A DNA stretch of 64,000 bases, from assembly GCA_037903475.1 (NCBI GenBank), contig JBAJFG010000037.1, positions 124,001 through 188,000 of the forward strand. Reading direction: 5' to 3'. Below the pieces are notes generated by a model. It saw only the letters and a program-made list of their open reading frames with translations. It was not told the origin of the DNA and searched no databases. This document shows, piece by piece, positions 11,174-23,319 of the stretch. Within the stretch, counting starts at the first letter, position 1. Every line of letters starts with the position of its first letter. Source of the DNA: Ancylostoma caninum (Eukaryota; Nematoda; Chromadorea; Rhabditida; Ancylostomatidae). A program made the position numbers and the translations under genes.

Positions 11174-12486
11174 TTTTGGGCCCGATAGGTAGGGACGAAT
11201 TCTGCACAACTTTCGGCAGAATTCATCGCGAAGGGCAAATTTGGCAACATCTTCAAACGAGAATTTAATGTGCGTGGCAGCGCACCATGCGCACAGCGAC
11301 CCTTCCGGTTCTTACAAGTGTAATACTACAGTCCTACAAGTGCGGTAGTTGTTAGTATTATATAATAGACTCCGTCGCAAAAGAATCACTGTGCACTTGG
11401 TAGCTGTGACCCAAATGTAACTGAACATGCAATGAACTCACCAAGCCTCTCTTCCACCATAGTCGACAGCTCTAAACACTAGAATTTTATTAAATGTTTA
11501 CGCTAAAACAATATGACAACAGAGTTTGTGTAAGTAGAAAGAGGCGCAGTGGCAAGGAACGAGGGGTGGCAAAGTGTGAGAGGCGAAGTGACTGCAGATG
11601 GACGAAAGCAGAGCAAGTATCGACATATTGTGATCTGTGACATCTGAACGGATCGATGCAGGACCAGTGCGGTCACCTCCAAGTACAACGCGGTGTGATG
11701 AGAAAACTGCAGAATTTGCGGTGACAAGATGGAAAATATCTAGTACAGACACCTTGTCGGTTAATGGATGGGAAGCGCATTAAAAGAGTGTAATATGTAC
11801 CTGCGATACAAGTGCTAAAGGCTGTAAAAATCGGGAATCAGCAATTGAATGAACTTAAGTAAGAAATGGGCGGACAGATGGTAGAAATCGAAATAAGCAG
11901 GCAATAACAGGTGTGTTATGGCATTCTGAATCCTCATGCTTGAATAGCATGACAACAGAAGTTAAATAGAGTGATTTCCACAACAATACTCACAAAAAAG
12001 GGTACAAATTTCAGGAAGGTAGCGAATCGAGAAGCAATCGATAACGATGTGCAACACATTTGCTGTGAAAGAGCAATTTTCCACCAGCTTGCCATAGATT
12101 TGGCCGTGCACATCGAAATCCAGAAAACCAAGCAATTCGAGGCCGAAGACTACTCGAGCTGTCCAATAGGAGCATTTTGCAACCAAAGCATGTGGAGGAA
12201 GTTGTACAGCTTCTCGGACACCGACACCTAAACAATACAAATACCACAGGATCCGACAAGATGGCAAGATAGGGTGATTTCCCATCCCCCTGTCACATTC
12301 CCGAGCATTCCAGCTATATCACGTGCATCACAGCCTTCCGCAGAGACGGAAATTCTCATTTTGCAGCTGCTGCCTATGTTTCGCTTCCTTTGCGATAAGA
12401 CGTGAGTCACCAGTTCAGAAAGATCGTCAGATTCCATAAAGGTCACTGGTGGTTTCAGTGTCCTTTTCAGATACTACGAACATGTA
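11174..12486. other. No certain gene; possible exon-like frames
   Basis: Frames around 11971-12231 (plus) and 11962-12446 (minus) look mildly protein-like but contradict each other by strand. They carry no motif I recognise. I leave them uncalled. Confidence 0.35.
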
Positions 12487-13845
12487 TTAGGTCGTCAAAT
12501 AAGCTCCCGAGCCTTTTTTGAGTTTGTTTATATTTCCTCCCATTTCTTGTGATGGGTCAAGTGTTTATAGTCAGTCATTCAAGAGCGCTTTTTCTTCCCC
12601 TGCACGAATATTTTCACCATTTCAGAACATAGCTTAATTTTACCCAAGTTTCAATGACTGGAAACAAAATTTTCAACCACAGATACAGTCGCGGCCAAAA
12701 AGATATGATCAGTGTCATGTTGAAGGCGTAATTTTTCATCATTTTGAATTGGGATTGTGCTATTCAGACAAAATTTTAGGATTTGATGAGGATAGTAGTA
12801 CTCTTTCTTTGCCCTGCATAAATTTGACACAACCTGCTTTCAAAGAGAACTATCGCGTTCCAAGTCCGAATTCACAACTTTCATCAACACGATTCCTCGT
12901 TTGTATCGCCTCATTTTGATTCGCAGAGGACTTATTCTAAATCTCCTTTTGAGTGAGTAATTCGCTGTAATAACCGTGTTCTGTAGTTCTTCTCTGTACA
13001 TGAAAAGTGCGGTTACCAAAAAGCCCAAAAAAGTTGAAAAAAAGTTTTCAGTAATCTCGAACAAAAGACAACCGTTCCAACGGAGGATAATTCTGTGACA
13101 TCCACTACTTACAACTATTCTGACATTGAAATAGGAACTGTAACGCAGTCAGTATCATTAAGATAAAACAACAGAGATTTTTTGATAAATTCTACCACTT
13201 ACTTTGGTCCTCGCATTTGAGAAGCAAATGAAAATGCAACAATGACATCTGACGGAAAAACAGCCCATTGCGTTCTTGATCTGCATCACCTCTTCATTTT
13301 TCTCGGAAGGTGGTAGTGATGATATTGGACGAAGTCAAAGGAAGCCAAGGAAATTGATGTTCAGGCTTAGTAAAGCTACAAGAATTGAGTTTCTTCCCAG
13401 ATAAGCCGCTGTTAGTAAGTACCCAAAGAGCTTCAATATACATCCAAATTCCATAAGGATAGCTCAATACAGAGATGAGCTATAGCAAAAAAATTATCTT
13501 GTAAAAATGACGCTGATCATATCTTTTTGGCAGCGACTGTATATCCACATCCGTTACTTCTCCTTTCGCTTTGGTCAAAAAGCGAGTGATACGTCTCAAA
13601 TGGTTTGTGCTAAGTGTGGAGAGTTAAAGCTGACAAGACCGCTCGAGGTGAACTTATACTGCGATCAGATTATCCAGGAAAAAAACCAGTCGGGTGGATC
13701 TTAACCACGAGAGGCGCAGCCTGCCTGTAGCAAACGAGCCCGATCATCCCTTATCCACATCTACCGACCCTATCGATCTCCGACCCCTCACCTCTCATTA
13801 ATTTCCAGTGCTTGGAAAAATGCAGGAAATTATTTGACAACCTAA
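12487..13845. mobile_element. Mariner-type element, 1359 bp including a nested Tc1-like element
   Basis: The left end TTAGGTCGTCAAATAAGCTC pairs with the inverted right end TTAGGTTGTCAAATAATTTC. TA flanks both ends (12485-12486 and 13846-13847). Without the nested element only about 0.5 kb remains, so the host element is itself a short derivative. Confidence 0.75.
12686..13539. mobile_element. Nested Tc1-like element, 854 bp
   Basis: The termini CAGTCGCGGCCAAAAAGATA and CAGTCGCTGCCAAAAAGATA (inverted) continue into TGATCAG on both sides. They closely resemble the Tc1 terminus type (CAGT-xCx-GGCCAAAAAGATAT). TA duplications flank it at 12684-12685 and 13540-13541. At 854 bp it is too short for an intact Tc1 gene, and I see no DDE motif, so it is a non-autonomous copy. 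Confidence 0.8.
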
Positions 13846-13847
13846 TA

Positions 13848-14749
13848 CATGTAAAAAAACCATCATGCGAAATGGAGACTCATTCCCATTTATGAGCACT
13901 GTAAGAAAATAGGTTCAGTATGCCCTTACTACCTCCATTAACGCCCGCATTCGAAAACGTTCCCAGAAAAAGATTACTGAGAGTGAAAAGCCCACATAGA
14001 TTTATATAGCTTTGCGACCTATCGGGCGTGTGAACACAGAGCAGGTTCAATATGCCTCCTGGGAAGATTTCTGTAGCCCGGTTATAACTCTTTCCAGGAG
14101 TAGAGAGAGCATACTGACTCAGTTATATGTTTACAAGCCCGATAGTTCGCAAAGCTATACAAATCTACACGGCCTTTTCTCTCCCAGAACACATCCACTT
14201 GGTAAAAATGAAAAGATCTTTTTCTGGGAAAAGTCTCAAAAAGGGAACATTAGTGAAGTTTTCAAAACGAATAATTCAGAATATTTGGTACGAACACTTT
14301 CCATCGAACTGCTGCAATCTGCCTCTAGAAAATTTGCAGTCACTGTTCAAGTCTTTTCATGCTGTGTTACCCAAACTGCATGCATCGTTGAGATTATTGA
14401 GATCACCTGAGTCAAACTGTTAACACCCCACAAATTTACCCATCGTTAACACGGGCATCAACGCGCTTACCACGGGTAATCCCCTAATGACGCATCAGGC
14501 CCTCGAAGGTTTCGGCGGGAGCAGATAGAAACCACGCATTTCTCTCCCCGTATTTTATTTGCTTCATTTAAAGTAGTAAATATGCAGTACAACGTTGTTT
14601 CTCACAGATGCAAATCTCAGTGAAATCATAGAAAGGCACTGCTAGACATCGGTGGCTCGATCCCCGTCTCAGGTTCACCAAGGCTTTAACCTATTCGATT
14701 AGTTCTAGCTAGAACTAGTTCTAGCTTTGTTTGAATGGATGCAGGCTTG
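13848..14749. other. No recognisable gene
   Basis: Short overlapping plus-strand frames at 14012-14423 have no recognisable motif. The segment lies between two mariner-type insertions and is probably old intergenic DNA. Confidence 0.4.
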
Positions 14750-14989
14750 TATTAGGTTGTCGGGGAAAGTTCTCGCGGTTTTCGAAAGTGTGCTTTTTTT
14801 AACCTCACGCTGCCTTGCAGCAACCTATCTTTTGTATATATCAGGAAGTCAGGTATGTGCGAGTTTATCATTACCATTAACTGTAAACTCCTGCATATCT
14901 CTTCCAGGAATATGGAGCTTTCAAAACAGTACATTTGCGGCTTCTTAGTATACAGCTTCAAATCTGACGAATCAGCAATTGGATCCAGT

Positions 14990-16890
14990 CGCCGTACTAA
15001 CGCTGTATTTGAGGGACGGTACAGTGGCCGAACGCACTGCTCAAGATTGGTCCAGACGCCTTCTTGTTGGAGACTTCAACCTCAGTGCTTATGCACGGTG
15101 GAGACGCACATCCGGAGTCGACAATCGAAGATTACAGCAGCTGGTAGATACAGATCTACGGCAAACCACGTGTGAAAGGACACAAGTCTTGGATGTTCAC
15201 TTTACCACCATCACCTACGTCAGTTGGGCAAGGTAGAAAAATTATCACAGTGAGTGATCATGATCTGACCGGGTGCGATCTGGGGTGCGATTCATTAACG
15301 CTGACCAGGTTAGCGCGCTAGCCGCTGGCTAGTAAACCAGCTGGCTAGCGTAACCACAGGGCAGATGCAACCTGCGATGCATTAGCGTACACGCGGGTTA
15401 AGGTTGTTAACCAGCCAGCAGCCCCTCAATAACCGCATGTTGACTCCCCATATTTCTGTAGAAACACTTTTTTTCCATATTTTATTACACAGTTTCATAA
15501 TTAGTACCCAAATATTACACACTTAGTAATAGTACATAGTCGTTGAAACTTCTGTGTTGGAGTGAAACATTTACTGTGCATTTAACGTGGGAATATTCGA
15601 CTATTTAAAATACATTTGAATTCGTCAATGATTCAAAAACCAAGAACTAATTCAAATATCAGTAATTTCTAAAATATTCCATTTTTTCAATTGCTCCAAT
15701 AATACACTTTATTAAACGTATATATGTGTGAACAAATTATAGAAATATTGGGCCTTCGGTTGCACGAATGGATGAACAGTTCAAAAAACCAGATTTATTT
15801 TGTGAATGTCAACAGTTATTTCAGATTTTGCAACCCCCTTCATTATCGTAAATTTATGGAAATCTAAATAGAACCTTACTTGGACGTCACACCTGACCTC
15901 CTGTAATACATTTTCTTTCTAGATATCATCACAATAATATCCTGGTTTCTAGTTAAATTTCAAATGTCTGCATTTTTATTGCTAGCGACGTCATCAAACT
16001 TCTAGTATTATGAGTTTTATCTAAAGTTTTCACTTTTACTCACAGTTTAAAAAAAATCGAAAATCTCCGCCTTAAATCTGCTAACTATGAGATCACTGCG
16101 TGCTTTCGGTTAGTTTTATCGCGAAAAATTTCATTTTTTACAGCCAGTTTTAGAAGAAAATTATGTTGCAGAAAATGGCATTAGGCTCGGAAAGCAGTTG
16201 TGAGCAAGTGGCAATCCATTAAATCGAAATAAAGTAATTTTCTAAGAAATTTTCCGACTGCTAACTGCCTAACCAATTGCTAGCCGGACCTTCAGACGTT
16301 AGGTTGGAATTGGCCCGTCGGTGACCTGCCGGTGACCAACCCGCGCGCTCGTGAATCGCAGCTAGCGCCACACCGGCCTCAAACCAGGCCGTAGCCAAAG
16401 GTTACGCGTTAATGAATCGCACCCCTGAAGGTTGTGGTCACTGCTTGTTGTGACAGCAAAGGCATCATTCACTAATCAACTAAGCGCTACTTCCACGCAA
16501 CAATGCCCTCGCGGTAGACCTGCGCTATCAGCAGCCAGATAGATGGAGGCTGCGAAAATCGCTGAGAAGAGTCCGAATCAGGGCGAGATCCGATTTCTGC
16601 ATGACGATGCTCGTCCACATATTGAAAGTGTGACTCGCCAGAAGCTATCTGGCTTTGGATGGAAGGTGCTGACTTAGCCGACGTACAGCTCTTACCTTGG
16701 AAGATAACAACCTCCTCCTCTCCCCATCTAACGCCATGCAAGATAGAGCGTTCGATGATGAAGATGACTCGGATTGCTGGTTGGGCAGGTTTTCCGACTC
16801 AATGCCAGAACAGTTCTATGCCGAGAGCATCCAAAAGCCTTTCAAAAATGGGCGAAGATTGACAGTATGTGATGGTGATTTATACAATTC
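14990..16890 (+). pseudogene. Mariner transposase pseudogene (interrupted)
   Basis: The first piece (about 14990-15240) has GTVAERTAQDW and VGDFNLS followed by a VDNRRLQQLVDTDLRQTT segment. This is the paired HTH region of mariner transposases, which bind the inverted repeats. The second piece (about 16430-16890) contains KVVVTACCDSKGIIH, then FLHDDARPHI, the motif with the second catalytic Asp, then GFGWKVL and EQFYAESIQK typical of the C-terminus. Stops and frameshifts occur in both. The stretch with the TGDEKW-type first catalytic Asp is absent and a nested element separates the pieces, so it cannot be functional. Confidence 0.8.
15282..16425. mobile_element. DNA element nested in the mariner, 1144 bp, 20-bp perfect TIRs
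   Basis: GGGGTGCGATTCATTAACGC at the left is perfectly inverted at the right (16406-16425). The subterminal 150 bp on each side are GC-rich and full of GCTAGC/GGTTA palindromes, while the middle is AT-rich with no open frame. No clear target duplication is visible. The superfamily is unassigned. Confidence 0.75.
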
Positions 16891-16970
16891 TCAATGTGCT
16901 TTCCTGGTTCTGAAAAGTCAAGAAAATGCGCTGTTCCAAAAACCGCGAGAACTTTCCCGACAACCTTGTA

Positions 16971-17715
16971 CATCGGTTGCCCTTCGAAACTACGACTGAT
17001 CTGTTAGAGACCCTGCACCTCCAAAAGCTTTATCGACCGGTGGTCAAAGTTGAATCCACAGCATATCCCAAAAGGGATCGATCGAAGCGAATCACTTCAT
17101 ATTTCATCCCTGTTTTCTCCAGTTTTCGTCCTGTTCACAGAAATGCGAATTTCGAGGCATGCCCGAACAAGAATTGGAACAAAGAGCAGAAATGAAGACC
17201 TTATATGGCGTAGGATTGAGAGACCGACGGTGATCCTTTCTCAGTGTGCGAAGCGACTGGCTCACTCGATCCTAAAGTTGGTTTATCGAATGAAATCTTT
17301 TGACAAAAGACGACTTCAAGCACAAATGCAATTCGGGAGGCCCACCCTGATGGCGTTGATACTGGGCAGTTCTTGCGCAATAGCACCGTCAGCCCAGAAA
17401 ACTTGGTGCAGCGACTCAACTTTGCTGGCCACCACCAAGGCCCGCTTTGACTCCTGAACAGTTGAAATAGGAAGTGACTAACCTGAAGTAATTGTATTTT
17501 TACTCACTTTCATCAATTTAAGGCAGTTTAGGCTAAATGTTTGAATTTACTACCCATTCAAAGTGAAATTTATTCAAAATGTCACTTAATGAGTATCATT
17601 TTTGATGTAGACCTCATTTTTGTCTCTCAACTCCCCTTACACTCATCCATCCCTTCTCCTCCCCCTCCCACCTCCCTCACCCCAACTTCTTCCACTCCGT
17701 CTGTGGCAACTATGA
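16971..17715. other. No certain gene
   Basis: A plus-strand open frame at 17050-17457 has no recognisable motif. I looked here on the minus strand for the missing NAPRT C-terminal exons and did not find them. A pyrimidine-rich CCCTCC-type stretch lies near 17655-17695. Confidence 0.4.
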
Positions 17716-20700
17716 TTATGCGGCTACATAACAATTTTTAGAAGCAGTACAAAAACACTGATAAGATTCCTCAGAAGTTCTTGCCTCAAAAGGATGACGA
17801 CACAAGATTTGCGTGTTCATCTTCGGCTCGTCCTCTTCTGAAAGCGTCATCAGGTCCAATATGCAGTACCCAGTCTTTCCATAAAGCCGGAAGCACTTCT
17901 TGCGTCCTGGGATGGTGATTTTCGACACCTCCTGGCTGAGCTTTATTTTAGGGTGGCCGGAAAGGGCAACCAGCTGGAAAACGCTTATCAAGAGATGTAT
18001 AGACACAAATTATGCTCGCTGGGTACCTTGTAAACACAGCCAAGAGCTGGTTGTTTCTGACAAGTAACCAGGTGAGTTCCCACTCCGAAGGCGTCGATTT
18101 CATGCTGAAACGAACAACAAATTAAGGCGCATAGTTCACTTCTAGTCTTTCTTCGCATTCCAAACTTTTCCGGAACTAGTTTCCTACTGAAAGTAAAAGA
18201 AATCCATGATTACGCTCACTTCCACCACACGGCAAACACTTCCACGGTCACTAACCGATTGCTCATTCAACGACATGATAGTCTCCTCATTGATATCATT
18301 TGAGGCAACAATCGTCAAACTTTGAATCCAATCCAACGAAGGGTGCCTGGAACAAGTAAGTGTTCTCGGCGGCCTCAAGATGAGAACAGGGGCAGCGGCT
18401 GAACAGTAGAAGGTAAATTTTGAAAAAAGAGCTCTATCGGTACTGAAAACAGTTATTTTTGCTTGGTAAACACTGACAAACATACAACTCAGCGACCTTC
18501 CCAAATCGAGCTCGCACTTCCTTTGACAGATATGAGAGATCTCCACTGTCTATCCTGCAGCCAGCGGATTTGTATCCGAGATCGAACAACGCCAGAGTGA
18601 CGGCAACAAAATTGATGACGCCGCTTCTAGAAAAACATGAAGTGAAAAAGACTACTTCTCTAGGGAATGACTGTTTACCTAAGGACGTCGTAGGTGTCGA
18701 TGAGAGACATATTTGAGCTGGGGAAAGCGATCGCGTAGGCGACAAACGCAGCCAGTTCGCCTTCGCTTACCTCCGACTCGACAACGCCCCAGTCAACCTG
18801 CGAAATAGACCACTCATACAAACACAAAATGCAAAAAAATACACTATTCATTCATTCACTCATTCATTGCTATGCTTAGGACCTGATATGTATTAAAGGC
18901 CAATTCTATCAATTCAGGGTGGAAACCCCTCACTCTACCCTAGCTGGAAAAGTAGGCGCTCCTAACGCACCTTTTCCATGATCCAGCGTCTTTTCTCTTC
19001 ACTCAAACTGTATAAGTCGCAGTCCGTGGAGCCGTCTCTGGATTTCAGCGAACGAATTCGCAGATCGTTAGCGGATGAGAACGAACACACGAAACTGTGT
19101 GCCTGTGTCCCTTTGACGGGTATTCCGAAAAGTTTGCCTGCTAGTACATTACTGGTGCCATCAAACCCTGAATAACAGCATCTAACGGCAAGAAAACGAA
19201 TGAAGACCTGAGAGTTTCGAATACCTCCAATGTAGCAGTACTTGCTCGCTGTGAGGCCACCATTTGGACCTTGTGCTCGTCGAAGTCCAAATTCTAACAT
19301 CTGCATTTTATCGCCAGCAACCTGCAGCGAGTTACTTACTATGTAAATAGGTATGCGAACGAAGCCATAGAGGGGAAGGGATGTCTCCCATCTTTTCCGC
19401 CAATATGGGGATCCAGATGTGCACCATTTCAAAATTAAAAATACCATATATGTCAACTTCATTCGGGTTGTACTTAAATTGAGAATGTGTTTTGTGTAAA
19501 GCGTAAAACGATTTTCTAACTTTTTTCCAACAAAGGCACTGCTATATCTCAATCGAAACTCATCCAGAATTAGTATCAATGACCCCCTGACATATTTCAG
19601 TATTGCTAAATATTGACTGTTCAGTCAAACGATATCACTGAGCAGTAACTCGAAATAGCGATTCACCCAAATTTTGGCTCGACCGCAGTTTATCGACATT
19701 TTTTCAGCCAATAAAAATATTGTCAACGGGTACAAGTGGTAGCCTTATAGCCTAGTCCCAGGGGGTTAGGGGGCGGGGAGGTTGGGGGGGGGGGGTGGCG
19801 ATGGAACCGTCACAAGAACGACTCTCGATTCCAGCAATGAGGAAGAGGACGATCGATAGATTGATTGACATTCACAATTTCGGCTAGTTAGGGAGATTGA
19901 AAGTCCACAATCCAATCGGCAGTCTTATTAATTGCTTTGAATAATCAAAAAAAGGTATGCTCAATAATTCATGGGTTATTAAACGCTCCATGAACCACTC
20001 TTTCAGATCACATTGTATGGTTGGGAATAAGAATTCAGCAATTCAGCAACATGTTCATTTAAACGGAAAAAAGCAGCGCGCATTCCCATTTACCACATCA
20101 ATGATATCACACTATGGCGAACAAATATTTCAGAAATTGAAGAAGATGCAGAATTGAAATTGAGTAAATGTAAAATCTAATTTTTGTGGACCATTTTTTG
20201 AAAATCTGACCACGCCTTGCACGTACCAACTCGTTCTCCACCCCTCCTGCTTCCCCCTCCGTCCGCCATCACCATGTACACATCTAGCAAAATTTAAGGT
20301 TTAAACGATAGTGGAAACAGCGCTGCCTCAATAACGATCTTCTATCAAATTGAAAAAAAGCAATTTTCTTCTTGTCATGCTGTCCAAGTAGTGTAGTGCA
20401 TTTGATGTGATAGAGGACGGGAGTCAGAAGAGGAGCGGTCATACTTCTTCGCAAGACGACTGCGTCGCTGTGACGGCCAAAACATGCGCGACGCGATGGG
20501 TAGCGATAACGTCGGTGCGGCGCCATCGCGCCATGTAACATCTCGCAAATTTGGCGACAGAAACGTCGTGATTTTTGGACGGAAAAGTATGAACAGCGCG
20601 CGATGGGCATAAGTGATGTGGCGAAGACGGTCGCTAACTATAACAAAGCGACTGTACCATGCACATGCTTCCACATGGAACCAAACGCTTGTGAATAGTT

Positions 20701-21599
20701 TGTATGTGCGCGACCATCACGTCGTGGCGAAGTATAAATACAGTCAATCACACTACATAGTAAGACAGGATTAACAAACAATGCCAACGCAGATTTCCAG
20801 GACCACCACTACCTGTCTGAACCTCGCAGCGTTAGTAGCGATCAAAGAGGCGTAGTTTATAAGGTTCAGGAACGTCGTTTCCATTAGCTGGCAGATCGCC
20901 AAAGGACCCTCCACGGTCATTAGTGGTACTTTGGGGAATACCACGGATCCTGAAAAGGTACGACTACGAGTATGCAGTAGAAGAAATCATCATGGAATAC
21001 CTTCTGGAACAGCTTCAATTTTCATTCGACGACAATCCAACTGAGCGAGATACTTGAAGAAGTCAGGATTGCAATTGGCAGGCAGTAGTGATTTAATGTA
21101 CTCGATGTCTTCAAAGGGAGGGATGTGTAAAGCGCTAAATCCATTGACAGTTGTAAAGATCCGTCAATTTTTTTCTAACCACTTGTGCTGAATTTGAAGT
21201 TCTCCACAAATCGGAGGCAGTCCTCGAGACCAGCAAAGACAGTGAATTCACCATTAAACGGATTTTTTCTGTAAAAGAAGAATTCACTTGACAGTCACAA
21301 ACACTACTTCAGAACAAATATGATCTGAACCTGAAGAAAAGGTCGAAAACTGAGTTTTCTTCATGTGTTCCGGCAAGCCAATAAGCATAACACATCGTAA
21401 TCTGAGTAAGCAAAGTGCATTATGTGTGAAAAAAGTAGAATAGAATATAGCACGAGCCGACGAAGGTCTCCAAAAGTTACTACTTGCTGCCGTGTTTTGA
21501 GAGAACCCACCTGGTAGTAGTCAGTTAATAGCGGTTGTACCAACGAGTCTTGCCCGTTCACATGTAACCCACTTGAGGAAATTAGCGAAGAATTACGCT
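17716..21599 (-). CDS. Nicotinate phosphoribosyltransferase (NAPRT), 12 exons seen, ends uncertain
   Basis: The enzyme makes nicotinate mononucleotide from nicotinate and PRPP, the first Preiss-Handler step to NAD. Exons (minus): 21511-21599, 21331-21401, 21180-21268, 21001-21108, 20813-20949, 19225-19321, 18971-19167, 18679-18797, 18486-18626, 18256-18346, 18027-18104, 17716-17973. All junctions keep frame. In order they encode [82 protein letters not shown], then AHSFV (active-site His), [20 protein letters not shown] and LGCVYKLVAL. All are NAPRT signatures. The start is unclear: exon 1 has no ATG after its TTCCAG acceptor, so it is either joined to an unseen exon or starts at an ATG at 21651 without that splice. 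After CRHPFE the frame runs to a stop in 27 unrelated residues. About 70 conserved C-terminal residues are not found. Confidence 0.85.
19784..19797 (+). repeat. G-run in NAPRT-gene intron
   Basis: An uninterrupted run of about 14 G follows several shorter G clusters (about 19750-19797), in the intron between the 20813 and 19321 exon edges. It could form a G-quadruplex on the plus strand. It may also be a point of assembly error. Confidence 0.6.
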
Positions 21600-21651
21600 C
21601 TGGAATAAAGAAAATGAACAAATAACCAATAGAACAGTAATAACCATCCAT

Positions 21652-22100
21652 GATCTGCAGAACATTCCAGACTTTTCACTAAGAAACCGGAAATGGGATG
21701 AGGAGTTCAGCCTTGGTACTGTAGAAAGAAAACCACTGTACATATATCAACATTCAGCTGTGTTCAACCTAGGTCTGGATGCATCTTTAGAAGGATGGGT
21801 AGTCCCAGGGTAATCCCGCATGCATAGGTATTGTTATTTCTGGGTATCAGCTGGACATCGACAACTTCAACGCCATGTATATAAGGGGCAAACATGGTAA
21901 TGGGTGCCAGGTAAAAGGTAAAATTGGGGATCTTAACACTTTTACCATGTGCGATCTCAGTTATGCATCTGGCCATAGGTGAGACTTGAAATAGCCGGTT
22001 AAAGTTGTTAAACACCCGATAGCTCGAAATCTACTGTCAGATTTTCCATGCAACCTTTTCTTCTCAGCGCCAGTCGCCAGTTTCTGTTTCATTTTCATCT
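21652..22100. other. Upstream region of NAPRT; no certain exon
   Basis: A minus frame at 21764-22015 could hold a 5' exon, but its sequence matches nothing I know. The NAPRT start exon or a trans-splice site would be expected in or beyond this stretch. Confidence 0.35.
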
Positions 22101-22275
22101 CGCAAGAAAAGGATACTTGGTCAGTGCTGCCATTCACAGCAAGATGTATATTGTATTATGCAGCTTGCGACGCTGATTTCGAATCCGTTTTCAAATTTTA
22201 CCAAACCCCTCTCTGCAGTGAGTTATGCCCATTTTTGATATTCATGAGGAAGTGTTGAGATTAGTTTCTATTTAG

Positions 22276-22345
22276 GGCTCGTAGCGCAACGGTAGGTCTC
22301 TCATTCTCAAGACAGGCAATAACAAGCTCAATTTCTGCTGAAGAA
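22276..22345 (+). other. Decayed tRNA-like segment (left)
   Basis: GGCTCGTAGCGCAACGGTAG looks like a tRNA 5' end with an A box, but the B box region (GCTCAATTTC) is degraded and no cloverleaf forms. It aligns loosely with the better-preserved segment at 22930-23005. Confidence 0.25.
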
Positions 22346-22929
22346 TGATATAGAGTGGTGAGAGCATCAGAGTTCGTTACAATGGAAACAATAACTGAAA
22401 GAAATCTATTCACAACCACTACATATGTTCACAATGACCAGTCAAGTCCACAGTGGAGAAAAACACGACTCCAATCACAGATTTACTTAATTATAACTTA
22501 AAATTACGGAAAACATCTATATAAGAGTCTCATTAGAAATTTCATAACTCTATCATTGGAGTGAATTTTTAATTCCAGCCAAATATTGTCCCTCTTCAGA
22601 TTTCGTTCGATGTTAAGGAAACAGCAATTGTGACTAAAAATTTTTTTCGTTAGTCTGTCTATCAGGAACTCCCAAGTTCGATTTTGGAGCTTTTCATCAA
22701 CATTCTATGCGTACAAACTATTGAAATTTAATCTTTGCACATATAGCCACACCAATACAAGTATTTTAACCGCTCTCAAAAATCGACTTAGTGAGATTTT
22801 TTCCAGATGCTCCCAAAACCTTCAAATAATCTAATTTTGAGGCAAAAACACGATAGAACAACCTAAAAACGGCTTTTCAAGAGAAAACAAGCGATGAATA
22901 AAAATTGCGAAGCGGTGGAGAACCGTTGG

Positions 22930-23005
22930 AGGTAGCATGATTCGAACCTGTGACACTCTGCGTGAGGAAGGAGCTACTTACCTCTGCACCACGGACCGAC
23001 ATCGT
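22930..23005 (-). other. tRNA-derived segment (right)
   Basis: On the minus strand TGGTGCAGAGGTAAG resembles an A box and GGTTCGAATC is a perfect B box, about 30 bp apart. The acceptor halves do not pair, so it is a tRNA-derived relic rather than a working tRNA gene. Confidence 0.35.
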
Positions 23006-23319
23006 GGTGCTGCATCAAACGTTCTAAATGACGCACTCAGCGAGAAATTCCCCTGTTTCTATTATTTTTTTAAATATTTTTCGCCAAGATACGAGCCAAT
23101 AAGTACTTGTCTAAAGAAGGAGAGGCTTACTTTTGCCTTACCCCTACCCAGGTACGCAAAGCTTAGAATTTCTACAGGAATACCAAAAATGGGCATAACT
23201 CATCGCAGAGAGGGGTTTAGTAAATTTTGAAAGCGGATTCGAAATCAGCGTCGCAAGCTGCATAATGCAATATACACCTTGCTATAAATGATCATAATGA
23301 CCAAGTATCCTTTCCTGTT

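Larger units (their letters stand above)
14752..16968 (+). mobile_element. Mariner element with decayed transposase, 2217 bp including a nested insertion
   Basis: The ends TTAGGTTGTCGGGGAAAGTT and, inverted from the right, CAAGGTTGTCGGGAAAGTTC extend into CTCGCGGTTTT, and TA flanks both. Unlike its neighbours it retains transposase pieces on the plus strand. The N-terminal helix-turn-helix part lies at about 14990-15240 and the C-terminal part at about 16430-16890. Between them sits a foreign 1144-bp element, and the part that should hold the first catalytic Asp is missing. Confidence 0.85.
22105..23316. mobile_element. Inverted-repeat element with ~150-bp arms and tRNA-like segments
   Basis: The left arm (about 22105-22255) and the right arm (about 23170-23316) are inverted copies. 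Shared blocks include AAGGATACTTGGTCA, TATGCAGCTTGCGACGCTGA, AAACCCCTCTCTGC and AGTTATGCCCATTTTT. The arms differ at about one base in ten. The 0.9-kb loop has no gene but contains two tRNA-like segments, one per side, in opposite orientation. It is probably a foldback DNA element. Confidence 0.75.

Noticed and set aside
11962..12446. Protein-like minus frames between two mariner elements
   Set aside because: Tested as possible NAPRT C-terminal exons; no conserved residues match and splice phases do not fit.
22930..23005. Functional tRNA gene
   Set aside because: A and B boxes are present, but the acceptor and anticodon stems do not pair.
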